The position numbers and the translations under genes were made by a program. The notes under the pieces were generated by a model that made no database searches, was not told the DNA's origin, and saw only the letters and a list, made by a program, of their open reading frames with translations. 49,478 nucleotides of DNA, taken from positions 1-49,478 of the forward strand of contig JAHBXW010000028.1 in assembly GCA_019636235.1 (NCBI GenBank), in the 5' to 3' direction. This document shows, piece by piece, positions 1 through 9,800 of this stretch. Each line of letters starts with the position of its first letter. The stretch's first letter is position 1. This stretch comes from Planctomyces sp. (GTDB lineage: Bacteria > Planctomycetota > Planctomycetia > Planctomycetales > Planctomycetaceae).

Positions 1-2
1 TC

Positions 3-62
3 CGCGTGCTCGCTCGGCTGGCGGCGTCCGGTCCGCTGACGCCGCTCCACACGGGCGACTAG
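3..62 (+). CDS. C-terminal tail of an upstream gene (partial)
   Basis: An open frame enters from the left edge and ends at TAG 60-62, giving about 19 residues (tail ...PLTPLHTGD). It has GC-rich third positions like its neighbours and lies 35 bp before the next gene on the same strand. It is too short for any family assignment and could be chance read-through of GC-rich DNA. The other two plus frames also reach stops within the first 70 bases. Confidence 0.3.
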   Translation, partial: RVLARLAASGPLTPLHTGD

Positions 63-97
63 ATTGAACGCAGCCCTGCCGCCGTCCTGGAGTCGAC

Positions 98-1372
98 ATG
101 CGCTGCCTGATGATGATGTTGCTGATGACGCATTCCGCGGCCGCGGGAGACTGGCCCTCCTGGCGGGGACTTGGCCGCAACGGCGTCGTCGACGAACCGT
201 CCGACTGGAGCGACGGCCGGTGGACGCTGTCCGACGAAGCCTGGCGGGCGGAAGTGGGCGAAGGTTCGTCGTCGCCCGTGGTCGTCGGCGATCGTCTGTT
301 CGCCTTTGGCTGGCGGGACGGACAGGACGTCCTGACCTGCCTGCACGCCGACACCGGGGAGCGGCTCTGGGAACAGAGCACTCCGGCTCCCAGATATGGA
401 CGGCACGCCCGCGGGGATGAGGGCCTGTACGCCGGTCCCTGCTCGACGCCGGAGTTCGATCCCGAAACCGGGCTGATTCACACCCTCAGCCTGGATGGGG
501 ACCTGATCGCCCGGGACGTTCAGCAGGCCGGTCGCATCCGCTGGCGGAGAAACCTGTACGACGACTTCGACGCCCCCGTTCGTCCTAAGGTCGGCCGCAG
601 CGCGCATCGCGACTACGGCTACACCTCCTCCCCGCTCGTTCTCAGCAACTGGCTGATCGTCGAAGTCGGCGCTCCTGAAGGGAATCTGATGGCGTTCGAC
701 AAACGCACCGGGGAGCGCGTGTGGGCCTCCCGGGACGCCAGCTCCGCGGGTCACAACGGCGGCCCCGTGCCGATGCTGGTCGACGGCGTCCAGTGCGTGG
801 CCGTGCACAACTTCGCCGGGCTGCTTGTCGTCCGGACCGATGACGGCCACGTCGGAGAGACTGTCGCCGCCGTCCCCTGGGTGACTGACTTCGCCAACAA
901 CATCGCGACGGCGGCCGTGTTCCAAAACAACGTCGTGGCGACGTCCAGCTACAACCAGCACCGAATGGCCCGTTTCCGCGTGACGCTCGCAGGGGGCGCG
1001 GAAACGATCTGGGACATTCCGCAGGCGTCAAAGGTCTGCAGTCCGGTCATCGTCGACGGTCATGTGTACTGGGCCTGGAACGAAGTCGCCTGCGTCGATT
1101 TCGAGACCGGCGCCGTGCGCTGGCAGGGAGGGCAGACCGGCGACGCCGGATCGCTGATCGCCACAAACGATCAGCGGCTGATTCTGTGGTCCGGGCGCGG
1201 GCGGCTGTCGCTGCTGGATCAGGCCGGCCGCTCGCCCGACGAACTCCGCATCCTTGCGGAACGGGACGTCTTCCAGCAGGCGGACGCCTGGCCGCACGTC
1301 GTGCTTTCGAACGGCCGGCTGTACTGCAAGGATCGCACCGGCGCCATCGTGTGCATTCGCCAGCCGAGGTAG
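98..1372 (+). CDS. Secreted PQQ-like (BamB-type) beta-propeller protein
   Basis: A 424-residue protein predicted to be exported. It opens with a short hydrophobic signal (MRCLMMMLLMTHSAAAG) followed by the WPSWRGLGRNGVV entry motif common in planctomycete PQQ-like proteins. Repeating blade signatures follow, each a 'TGERLW'-like turn ending in Trp (GERLWEQ, GRIRWRR, GERVWAS, GAVRWQG), as in PQQ-enzyme repeat or BamB-like propellers. Such proteins usually carry no catalytic cofactor and act as periplasmic scaffolds; the substrate or partner here is unknown. The start is supported by GGAG six bases upstream. The gene is convergent with the HDOD gene, with 44 bp between stops. I see no domain beyond the propeller. 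Confidence 0.85.
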   Translation: MRCLMMMLLMTHSAAAGDWPSWRGLGRNGVVDEPSDWSDGRWTLSDEAWRAEVGEGSSSPVVVGDRLFAFGWRDGQDVLTCLHADTGERLWEQSTPAPRYGRHARGDEGLYAGPCSTPEFDPETGLIHTLSLDGDLIARDVQQAGRIRWRRNLYDDFDAPVRPKVGRSAHRDYGYTSSPLVLSNWLIVEVGAPEGNLMAFDKRTGERVWASRDASSAGHNGGPVPMLVDGVQCVAVHNFAGLLVVRTDDGHVGETVAAVPWVTDFANNIATAAVFQNNVVATSSYNQHRMARFRVTLAGGAETIWDIPQASKVCSPVIVDGHVYWAWNEVACVDFETGAVRWQGGQTGDAGSLIATNDQRLILWSGRGRLSLLDQAGRSPDELRILAERDVFQQADAWPHVVLSNGRLYCKDRTGAIVCIRQPR

Positions 1373-1416
1373 CTTGTGCGGCAGTCGGGACGACGCTTCC
1401 CGGCCAGTCTGCGGGC

Positions 1417-2583
1417 TCAACTCATGCGGCGCGTCAGCTCGACGAGATCAACCGCCGCATTCTCGAGGATCGACGCGGCCATTTCCCGAAACCGTTCCTC
1501 GGCGCGGGGGACCCCCAGCTCCGCCAGCGCGGCGATCCCCGTATTCTCCTCGGGGACGTACGCGCTCGGGTCCAGATACCGCTGCAGATGGTTCGACAAG
1601 TGATCGCCGGCGGCGGTCAGCGCGACGAGCCGGCTGGACGGCCGGGACTCGTGATGGTGCGCCACGACGTCCGCCAGCGCCTCCGGCAGTTGCGACTCCC
1701 GCACGAACCAGCCGCCCAGCTCCGCGTGGTCCGTCCCGAGCGCGGCCCGTTCGCGCGTCAGGTGCTCACCCATCTCCACGAAATCGACTGGATCGAACCG
1801 TTCAAACTCCTCCGGGATGACGACGGCCAGCACTGTTCGGCCGATGTCATGGATCAGCCCGGCCGTAAACTCCTCGCCTTCGAATCCCAACCGCAGTTCC
1901 CGGTTCAGGGCATGACAATGGATCGCCGTCAGCAAACTGTGTCGCCACAGGATGTCGCGCACCCATTGCTGATCGAGGCTGATGCGCCGCATCAGGCTGG
2001 CGATGCTGGAGGCCAGGATCAGGTTGCGGCAGTTGCGGAATCCCAATCGGAGGACCGCCTGGTTGAGGCTGACGACCGGCCGTCCGGGCGAGAACACCGA
2101 GCTGTTCGCCATCGCCAGAATGTCGGCCGCGAGTTTGGCGTCGCGTTCAATCAGCGAGGCGAACACGCCCAGCGGGCAGTCGGGCTGCTGAGACGCCTGC
2201 AGGGCCTCGGCCGCGATGGCGGGGAGCACGGTCAGCTCATCCCTGCGGGCCCGGACACGTTCACGGAGTTCCAGCGGCGGGCCGGCGGTCGCGCTGCTGG
2301 AAGGGTCGACAGCGTGCACGAGAGTCTCGCAGTAGGGACAGGCGGCCTGCGCCCCGGCGGGTCCGCGATCAGGCGAAGCCTGCGCAACCGGGCCTGAGTT
2401 CCATATCGACGCGGCGCGTGTCGGGATTGCTGCAGAAAACCGATCGCCCGCAGCCGTGTGTTCGGGGCTTGTCCGGCCTGGGGCACGGGCCTGCGCGGAT
2501 TGTGATGGTTGGACTGGTACGCCGTTTGCTAACTTGCGAGCCGGCCCGTTGAGACCGATTGTGCGGCACGCTGGCGACGGCAT
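1417..2583 (-). CDS. HDOD domain protein
   Basis: A protein of up to 388 residues whose last 290 or so form an HDOD domain, a non-catalytic relative of HD phosphohydrolases used in signalling and cell-cycle control. The domain opens with a 'RDELTVLPAIAAEAL' segment. The family's NQAVLRLGFRNCRNL helix follows, then a retained HD pair (LIHDIGR, H245-D246 from the longest start) and a later AHHHE segment. The N-terminal 80-90 residues have poorer codon bias and contain a single CPYC pair; they may not be translated. An in-frame GTG at 2319 would give a 300-residue protein beginning just before the domain. The gene is divergent from the Ser/Thr kinase, which suggests, but does not prove, a shared signalling role. 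Confidence 0.8.
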   Translation of the reverse strand: MPSPACRTIGLNGPARKLANGVPVQPSQSAQARAPGRTSPEHTAAGDRFSAAIPTRAASIWNSGPVAQASPDRGPAGAQAACPYCETLVHAVDPSSSATAGPPLELRERVRARRDELTVLPAIAAEALQASQQPDCPLGVFASLIERDAKLAADILAMANSSVFSPGRPVVSLNQAVLRLGFRNCRNLILASSIASLMRRISLDQQWVRDILWRHSLLTAIHCHALNRELRLGFEGEEFTAGLIHDIGRTVLAVVIPEEFERFDPVDFVEMGEHLTRERAALGTDHAELGGWFVRESQLPEALADVVAHHHESRPSSRLVALTAAGDHLSNHLQRYLDPSAYVPEENTGIAALAELGVPRAEERFREMAASILENAAVDLVELTRRMS

Positions 2584-2713
2584 CGCGGCGCAACCGGTGC
2601 ATGCGGCTCAAATCCCGCATCCTTCACGGGCAGCGCGATCGCTACGTCAGCAATCAGCCCTCACGACTCCGGCCGGACGATCGCTCCCAATGCGGTCCCG
2701 GTCGAAACCATGG

Positions 2714-2741
2714 TTTACGGTTGAGCGCGCCCGCCTAGAAT
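2714..2741 (+). promoter_or_regulatory. Candidate sigma70-type promoter of the kinase gene
   Basis: TTTACG (2714-2719) and TAGAAT (2736-2741) are separated by 16 bases. The -10 matches the consensus at five of six positions; the -35 is weaker. A start near 2748 would leave about 36 bases before the kinase ATG at 2784. Confidence 0.35.
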
Positions 2742-2783
2742 TCCTCGGCCGCTCATGATGTCCAGAGACCGTCGGGATCCAGG

Positions 2784-4283
2784 ATGACCTCCCTGCCCCT
2801 CACCGCCGCGTTGCCGGTTCCGCCTCAACGGCGGTGGATCTGGCCGTTCGAACTCCTCGAACAGATCGGCGAAGGCGGCATGGGGGTCGTCTACCGCGCC
2901 CGGTATGTCGTCAACAACCGCGAAGTCGCGGTCAAGATGCTGCCCGGCGACGTCACCGACAAGACCGTGCTGGCCCGCTTCGAGCGCGAACTCGAAGTTC
3001 TCAAGAGTCTCAAACACACGAACATCGTCCGCTGCTTCGGCGGCATCTGCGAGGACAAGAACCGGTTCTACGCGATGGAACTGGTCACCAGCGGGACCCT
3101 CGAGTCTGAACTGCAGCGCCGAGGTAAGCTCCCCTGGGAGGCCGTCGTCCAGTACGGCCAGCAGATCTGCGCCGCCCTGGAATGCGCCCACCGACAGGGG
3201 GTCGTGCATCGCGATGTGAAGCCCAGCAACTTCCTGCTCACCGCTGACGGCCAGTTGAAGCTCAGCGACTTCGGCCTCGCGATGATGTCCGCGGCGCGGA
3301 AGATCACGCAGGCCGGCAAGACGGCCGGCACGTTCCTGTACATGGCGCCCGAGCAGATCCGGGGCCAGGAAGTCACCCGCCGCACCGACCTGTACGCCCT
3401 CGGTTGCGTGTTCTTCGAACTGTTGACCGGCCGGCCCCCCTTCGTCGGGGAGACTCCGGCGGCGACGCTGCACATGCATCTCAAGTCGCCGGCCCCGCGC
3501 GTGTCGCAGCTGGTCCTCGACTGCCCGGCTTCGCTGGATCAGATCGTCTCCAAGCTGATGGAGAAGGATGCGGCGAACCGTTTCGACTCCGCGGAGGAGG
3601 TCGCCAAGGCGCTCCGCGGCGTGACGACGACGATTCAGATTCGCACTCCGCGGAGGTCGCTGGTCGTCCCCACGCGGGGCAGCGACACGGAGACGCGGGA
3701 AGTCGTTCCGCTGAAGGCCCAGGCCGTTTCCGGCAACCGGTCCTTTCCGTTCTGGGTCACGTCCGCCCTGGCCGTCTGCCTGACGTCTTCGCTCGTCGGC
3801 CACCTGTACAGTTGGCAGAACGCAACCGTTGCGGAGAACTGGGAGAGGACCTGGACCGGCTCCTTGACCGTATCCGACACATCCGTCCGCGTGCACGCGC
3901 TCCGGACGCTGGGGACCGCGCCGCACCTGACGAAGGTGGGGGTGGAGGCCATCACCGACAGTCTCAACGACCCGGCTCAGGAAGTCCGCATCGCGGCGGC
4001 GATCGCACTGGGCGACGCGGGCGCGGTCGCGCGGCCCAAGCTCCCGACTCTGATCAAGATGCAGAAGGAGCATTCCGATGGCGCCGTCCGCAGCGCGGTG
4101 AACGAATCGATCAAACGGATCAACGACGCCCCCGCCCGCACCCGCTTCAATACCTGGTTCCTGTCCGTGCTGCTCATGTTGGGCACCGCGGTCGGGCTGG
4201 GCTGGTGGTATCGAATGGCGACGCCCATCGTGGCTCCCCAGCCCGCGAAACCATCCTTCCCATCAGCTCGCGCGTTTGGTTGA
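2784..4283 (+). CDS. Membrane Ser/Thr protein kinase with HEAT-like sensor region
   Basis: A 499-residue Hanks-type (PknB-like) kinase. All catalytic elements are present: glycine loop GEGGMG 29-34, invariant Lys51, HRDVKPSN from His142, DFG 162-164 and APE 188-190, so it should be active. After the kinase domain (about 22-280) and a basic linker comes a hydrophobic segment (about 324-346). Next is an outside segment with HEAT-like repeats (...NDPAQEVRIAAAIALGDAG...), then a second hydrophobic segment (about 457-477) and a short tail. This predicts a cytoplasmic kinase joined to an exported HEAT-like loop between two membrane spans. The ligand and the phosphorylated targets are unknown. The gene is convergent with pheT. 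Confidence 0.92.
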   Translation: MTSLPLTAALPVPPQRRWIWPFELLEQIGEGGMGVVYRARYVVNNREVAVKMLPGDVTDKTVLARFERELEVLKSLKHTNIVRCFGGICEDKNRFYAMELVTSGTLESELQRRGKLPWEAVVQYGQQICAALECAHRQGVVHRDVKPSNFLLTADGQLKLSDFGLAMMSAARKITQAGKTAGTFLYMAPEQIRGQEVTRRTDLYALGCVFFELLTGRPPFVGETPAATLHMHLKSPAPRVSQLVLDCPASLDQIVSKLMEKDAANRFDSAEEVAKALRGVTTTIQIRTPRRSLVVPTRGSDTETREVVPLKAQAVSGNRSFPFWVTSALAVCLTSSLVGHLYSWQNATVAENWERTWTGSLTVSDTSVRVHALRTLGTAPHLTKVGVEAITDSLNDPAQEVRIAAAIALGDAGAVARPKLPTLIKMQKEHSDGAVRSAVNESIKRINDAPARTRFNTWFLSVLLMLGTAVGLGWWYRMATPIVAPQPAKPSFPSARAFG

Positions 4284-4337
4284 TCGGCCGCCGGGCTGCG
4301 AGCCTGCCGGATCGCCTGCCCGCCTGGGACGCCGCGC

Positions 4338-6365
4338 TCAGCGCTGCACGCCCCCGAGAATCCGCTCCACGGCCTCCAGCACCGCTGCCTGCGACGCATC
4401 GACCTCGGCTCCTGTCAGCGTCCGGTCCGCCGCCCGGTAGGTCAGGCTCAGCACGTACGACTTCTTTCCCGCCGGGATCTGCTTGCCGGAATACTGGTCC
4501 AGGAATTCGACGCTCTCGAGCGCCGTCCCCGCAGATTGCCGCACGAGTTCGTCCAGTGACTCCCACGACACCGTGTCGTCGAGCACGAAGTTCAGGTCAC
4601 GCGCGACGGCCGGATGCTCGGGCAACGGCGTCTGTCGCCGTTCGTGCGCCGCGATGTCCACCAGCGGCGACACACCCACCTCGGCCACGGTGCACGCCTC
4701 GCGGAGCTTCAGCTCCGCCAGCGACGGATGGCCCTGACGGTCCAGTTCGCCCATCCAGCCCCAAGGCCTGCCATCCAGCAGCAGCTCGGCGCCGCGACCC
4801 GCGACGAAGCCCGGACATTCCAATGGACGCGCCGACACCCGCGCCCCAGGATGCACCCGCTGCGCCACGCCCTCCAGCACACCCTTCAACTCCCGGAATG
4901 ACCGGCCGCTCGCGATTCCCAGCCGCAACGGCTGAGTCGCTGGATCGGCCGCATCCAGGCCCAGAAACACGCGCGAGATCTCATACAGTTCCGCGTTCAG
5001 CGTGCCGCGGCGCTCGTTCTCCCGGCGCGCGAGGATGAGGCTCGGAAGCAGCGACTGCCGCAGCCGCGATCCATACTCCCCCGCCGCCGGAGCGATCTGC
5101 AGCGCCGGCGCGCTTCCGGGCGGCTCAAACAGCAGCGCCGCCGCATCCGCTGTGAATGAGAATGTCACTGTTTCAAAGAAACCCGCGGCCGCCAGCACTT
5201 GTTGCACGCGCTGGCGGACCTGATCGTCGGGTCGGCTGACGACGACCGCCGTCGGCAACGTCGCGTCCTCGGGGATGTGGTGATAGCCCTCAATCCGCGC
5301 CACCTCCTCGATGAGATCGATCTCCCGCGTCAGATCGCGCCGCCAGGAAGGACTGCGCCACGTGCTGTCCACGCCCGGGCGATGCGCGACCCGTTCCAGA
5401 CCGAGCGCCGCGAGAATCTCCAGGCACCGGGCCTCGTCGATGTCGATCCCCAGGATCCGCGGCACGCGGGCGAATCGGAACACGATCGGCTCAGCGGCCC
5501 GAACTGCCGGCGCTGCTGCCGTCGCCGCGCCTGACAGCAATTCGCCGCCGGCCACCTGCAGAATCAACTCGCAGCAGCGGCGGCTGGCCCAGTCGACGCG
5601 CTCCGGATCGAGCCCCCGCTCGAACCGGTAGGAACTCGGGCTGTGCAGGCTCAGCGCCCGAGCCGTCGCGCGGATCGACGACGGCAGGAAGGCTGCGGCC
5701 TCGATCAGAATGTTCTTCGTGGCCGTGCCGACTTCCGTCGCCGCACCGCCCATCACGCCGCCGATCGCGACGGGCCGCCGCGCGTCGGCGATCACGCACA
5801 TCGCATCGGTCAGCGTGTAGGTCCGATGGTCGATCGCCTCGAGCTGTTCCTTCGCCTGCGCCCGCCGCACGACAATCCGCCCTCCGTCCAGGCGGTCGAA
5901 ATCGAACGCGTGCAGCGGCTGACCGCATTCGAACAAGACGTAGTTCGTGACGTCGACGATGTTGTTCACCGGCGCGACGCCGATCGTCTCCAGCCGCAGC
6001 CGCAGCCATTCCGGGCTGGGTCCGACCTTCACGCCGCGAATGACCCGTGCAATGTATTGCGGGCACAGGTCGGGGCAGTCCACGTCGACACGGGTCACGC
6101 CGTCCACGGGGGCGGCCGAGGCGGGAGGCGCGGCGGCCGGCTCGGCATACGCTGCGCCGCAAACGACGCCGATCTCCCGGGCGATTCCCAGGTGCCCCAG
6201 GCAGTCCGGCCGGTTGCTGGTGATCTCCAGATCGATCGCGAAGTCGTCGCCGCGAGGCTCAATCGATTCGAGATTCATGCCCGCCATGGTGAGGCGGTCG
6301 GCGGTCTCTTCGGGGCCCAGGGCAGGGCGAACGTAGTCCTGCAGCCACTTCCAACTGACGATCAT
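4338..6365 (-). CDS. pheT: Phenylalanyl-tRNA synthetase beta subunit, short form
   Basis: A 675-residue beta subunit of the (alpha-beta)2 enzyme that charges tRNA-Phe; it carries editing and tRNA-recognition domains. The N-terminus (MIVSWKWLQDYV) runs into TMAGMNLES and then almost directly into EITSNRPDCLGHLGIARE. In typical bacterial PheT these segments are separated by about 110 residues of EMAP-II/OB-fold tRNA-binding domain, so that domain is absent here. B3/B4 editing, B5 (RVPRILGIDIDE) and synthetase-like core regions follow. A C-terminal anticodon-binding ferredoxin fold (from about 585, HPAVARDLNF...) closes the protein. The usual partner pheS is not next to it: the upstream 509 bp are non-coding. 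I see no clear ribosome-binding site before the ATG. Confidence 0.95.
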   Translation of the reverse strand: MIVSWKWLQDYVRPALGPEETADRLTMAGMNLESIEPRGDDFAIDLEITSNRPDCLGHLGIAREIGVVCGAAYAEPAAAPPASAAPVDGVTRVDVDCPDLCPQYIARVIRGVKVGPSPEWLRLRLETIGVAPVNNIVDVTNYVLFECGQPLHAFDFDRLDGGRIVVRRAQAKEQLEAIDHRTYTLTDAMCVIADARRPVAIGGVMGGAATEVGTATKNILIEAAAFLPSSIRATARALSLHSPSSYRFERGLDPERVDWASRRCCELILQVAGGELLSGAATAAAPAVRAAEPIVFRFARVPRILGIDIDEARCLEILAALGLERVAHRPGVDSTWRSPSWRRDLTREIDLIEEVARIEGYHHIPEDATLPTAVVVSRPDDQVRQRVQQVLAAAGFFETVTFSFTADAAALLFEPPGSAPALQIAPAAGEYGSRLRQSLLPSLILARRENERRGTLNAELYEISRVFLGLDAADPATQPLRLGIASGRSFRELKGVLEGVAQRVHPGARVSARPLECPGFVAGRGAELLLDGRPWGWMGELDRQGHPSLAELKLREACTVAEVGVSPLVDIAAHERRQTPLPEHPAVARDLNFVLDDTVSWESLDELVRQSAGTALESVEFLDQYSGKQIPAGKKSYVLSLTYRAADRTLTGAEVDASQAAVLEAVERILGGVQR

Positions 6366-6530
6366 GTTTCGACTGTCGACGCTTCAGGCCAAGCTGGGAA
6401 AGCTCGTACTCTATCGGCCCCGGGGGCGGACGGAAACGCCGTCCGAGGCGTCCCCGCTGGATGTGTTCCGCGCCGCAGGGCGGCGTCGATCCAGACGAGC
6501 CCGCGGGGCCAGCCGGCGAGGGCCCGCCGC

Positions 6531-6554
6531 GAAGGTAGTGGACGCTCCACCTTC
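6531..6554. repeat. Imperfect hairpin next to the dispersed repeat
   Basis: GAAGG (6531-6535) and GTGGA are mirrored by TCCAC and CTTC around a CGC loop, with a two-base bulge. It abuts the repeat copy at 6555-6597. No T-run follows, so I do not call it a terminator. Confidence 0.4.
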
Positions 6555-6597
6555 CCGGGGCTTCCCTCGCTGCGCTCGGTCCAGCCCCGGCCACACA
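6555..6597. repeat. Dispersed GC-rich intergenic repeat, copy A
   Basis: This 43-base element aligns with 49413-49456 with about seven differences and one indel. The shared core is CCGGGGCTTCCCTCGC, then GCTCGGT, then GCCCC-GGCCACACA, and its ends form a partial inverted repeat. Both copies are intergenic, as expected for a REP-like or mobile non-coding repeat. Confidence 0.6.
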
Positions 6598-6874
6598 CGC
6601 TGTCCACGCGGCGACGGCCTCCATTCGCGCTTCCAACTTGCATTTTCCATTTCTCATTTTGCAATTTGCTGTGACTAAGTGCTGCTGACCAATGACCAAT
6701 CGTGGTCGGGCGGCCACGCCCATCGCTGTGCTTTTGGCGTGCCGCCGTCCACACTGAGCGCCGCGTTGGAATGCGGCAGCCCGCGTCGTACGATCGCAGG
6801 CATCGCCGGAGCGTTCCGGCCCGCCCCGTTCCCGGTCGACCGCTCGACCCGGATTCGCCCGGACGTACGCCTCC

Positions 6875-9800
6875 ATGTGCCGTGATCGCGACCTCTCGAT
6901 CCTCGCCGCGGCGGGCCGCCGCGCGGCGCCGCTGCTGTTCCTGTTGATCGTCGCCGGCGATGCTCTCGCGCAGATTCCGACCCGCCGCGAGCCCTGGACG
7001 ACCTCCCGCGTCGTCGGTTCGCCCGAGCCGCTCCCCGAGTACCGCGCCCCGCGGCTGTTCCCGGACGTCGCCTTCGATCATCCCGTCGCGCTGGAGATGC
7101 CGCCGGGAGACGACCGCTGGTGGGTCGCCGAACAGGGGGGGCGCGTGTTCGCGATCGATCCCGAGGGGCGGGGCCGCGCCCGACTGGCGCTCGATCTCCG
7201 CGAAGCGCTCGCGCAGCGCGACCTGCCCGAACCGCGGCGCTTCGACGCCCTGTACGGACTCGCGTTTCATCCGAAGTTCGCCGAGAACCGGGAGTGTTTC
7301 CTGGCCTACACTGTCGTCAGCGGCGCGCCGGGCGAACATCTCGTCGACGGCACCCGCGTCTCGCGGTTCAAAGTCACATCCGACGACCCGCCCGTCATCG
7401 ACCCGGACTCCGAGCAGATCGTCCTCACGTTCCTCGAAGGCGGACACAACGGCGCCTGCCTGGTCTTCGGCCCTGACGGCTGCCTGTACATTTCCAGCGG
7501 CGACGCCGAAGGCCCCAGCCCGCCCGACATCCGCAAAACCGGCCAGGACAACACGGACCTGCTGTCCGCCATCCTGCGGATCGATGTCGACCAGCAGACC
7601 GGCGACGCGGCCTATCGGATCCCGGACGACAACCCGTTTCTCGGTCTGCCGAATGTCCTGCCGGAGATCTGGGCCTATGGCTTCCGCAATCCCTGGAAGA
7701 TGAGCTTCGATCGCCAGACCGGCGAGCTGTGGGTCGGCGACGTCGGCTGGGAATTGTGGGAACTGGTGCACCGGGTCGAGCGCGGCGGCAACGCCGGCTG
7801 GAGCATTGTCGAGGGTCGGCAACCCGTGCACGCCGACATCGATCCCGGCCCCTCGCCCATCACGCCCCCCGTCATCGAACTCCCGCACACCATGGCGGCC
7901 AGCGTCACGGGAGGCTTCGTCTATCGCGGCCGCAAGTTCCCCGAACTCGAGGGAACGTACATCTTCGGCGACTGGGAGACCCGCCGCATCTGGGCCTGGC
8001 GGGCGACCGACTGGCCTCCGCCGGGACGCGGCTCGGCCGAGCATCCGCAGCTCGTCGATCTCATTGAACCGACGGTCCGGATCGTCGCATTCGGCGAGGA
8101 CCATGACGGCGAACTGGTTCTGCTCGACTACGATTCCGGGACGCTGCATGGTCTGGAGCGGGCTCCGGCGCCCAGCGGGGACGCGGCGCCGGCATTTCCG
8201 CGGCGGCTCAGCGAGACGGGTTTGTTTGAGGATGTCGCGGCGCATCAGGTCGCGGCCGGGGTCGAGCCGTTCGACGTCCGCGCCGCGCAGTGGAGCGACG
8301 GCGCGCTGGCCGAGCGGTTCATCGCTCTGCCCGGCGACTCGCCGGTGGTCTGGCATCGGGAGTCCGTCGAGATTCCCGGATCGATGTTTCGCCGGACTCT
8401 CGAATTCCCGCCGGGCGCGGTGCTGATGAAAACGCTGTGCCTGCCGCCGGAAGCGGATCAGCCCCCCCTGCGGATCGAAACGCAGTTGCTGCATTTCGAT
8501 GGCCGCCAGTGGCGCGGCTATGCGTTCCGCTGGAACGACGATCAGTCCGACGCGGACCTCGTCCCGGCCGAAGGCGATGAAACGATCCTAAGCGTCGCGG
8601 ACCCGGCGACGGAATCCGGCCGCCGCACGCTGCACTGGACATTCGCCAGCCGCAGCCAATGCCTGGTGTGTCACAACTCGTGGGCGGAATACACGCTGGG
8701 CTTCAACGGGCTGCAGCTGGCGAACGATTCCGAGGCCGCTCGGCGCGGACGGCAGTTCGCGGATGCGCTGCTGGTGCGGGGCGAGCCGGACGGACGCCGC
8801 GTCGCCGCGACGATCGACGGCGGATCGCCGCTGGTGGACCCGTTCGATGAATCCCGGCCGGTCGAGGCTCGCGCGCGGTCTTACCTGCATGCCAACTGCG
8901 CGCACTGCCATCAGTCCGGAGCGGGGGGTTCGGTGCAGATCGACCTGCGCGTCGCGGCGTCCGGGGAGGAACTGAAAGCCATCGACGAGCCGCCGCTGCA
9001 GGGGACGTTCGGGATCGACGACGCTCGGATCATCGCGCCGGGGGATCCCTGGCGCAGCGTGCTGCTGCTGCGAATGGCGAAATGCGGCCGCGGCCGGATG
9101 CCGCATCTGGCCTCGGAACGCCCGCACGACGCCGCGCTGGGACTGCTCGAACGCTGGATCAACGAGATGCCGGGCGACGACAGCGCTGCGTCGCCGCCAG
9201 CGACGATCGAGATCCCGGGCGTCGCGACAGATGATCGAGCGGCAGCGATCGCCCGCGAGTTGTCGGCATCCCCCGGCGCGGCGCTGCAGTGGTCGCGCCG
9301 CCTGAACGCAGCCCCCGCGGAGCTGCGCCGGGACGTGCTCGCCGCGGCTGCCGCCAGCACAAACGATGTGGCCCGCGATGTGTTCGCTCCCTGGCTGCCC
9401 GAGCCGCCAGCGGACCGGGTCGGACCGCTGCCCCGTCCGCGGCTGATTCTGTCGCGATCAGGGGATGCGGCGCGGGGCCGGGCGATCTATGAGCGGGAGA
9501 GTCTGAACTGCCGCACCTGCCACCGGATCGACGGGACGGGCGGCCTCGTCGGGCCGGACCTGTCGGGCATCGGCCGCCGGCCACGAAACGAGTTGCTGGA
9601 AAGCCTGCTCGATCCGTCGCGGAGCATCGACCCGAAGTACGCGGCGTGGGCGGCCCAGACGAACGACGGCCGCGCCTGGCAGGGCGTGCTGGTCTCGCGC
9701 ACGGCGGACGCCGTGGAACTTCGCGACGCCCGCGGCGAAGTGATCCGGATCGCCGCCGACGACATCGAAGCGCTGCGCGTGCAGCGGACCTCGCTGATGC

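Larger units (their letters stand above)
6366..6874. other. Non-coding region with repeats between pheT and the sugar dehydrogenase-like gene
   Basis: A 509-bp divergent intergenic region that should hold promoters for both flanking genes. It contains an imperfect hairpin (6531-6554), a GC-rich element (6555-6597) that recurs at 49413-49456, and an AT-rich run of CATTT-like words (about 6638-6668). A GACCAAT doublet lies near 6688-6700. Open frames across it have no family features. I cannot place confident promoters. Confidence 0.6.

Noticed and set aside
2319-2583. N-terminal CPYC segment of the HDOD protein as a zinc ribbon
   Set aside because: Only one Cys pair is present and the region may not be translated.
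6364-6678. Open frame of 104 codons on the plus strand
   Set aside because: It runs through the dispersed repeat and hairpin and has no protein family features.
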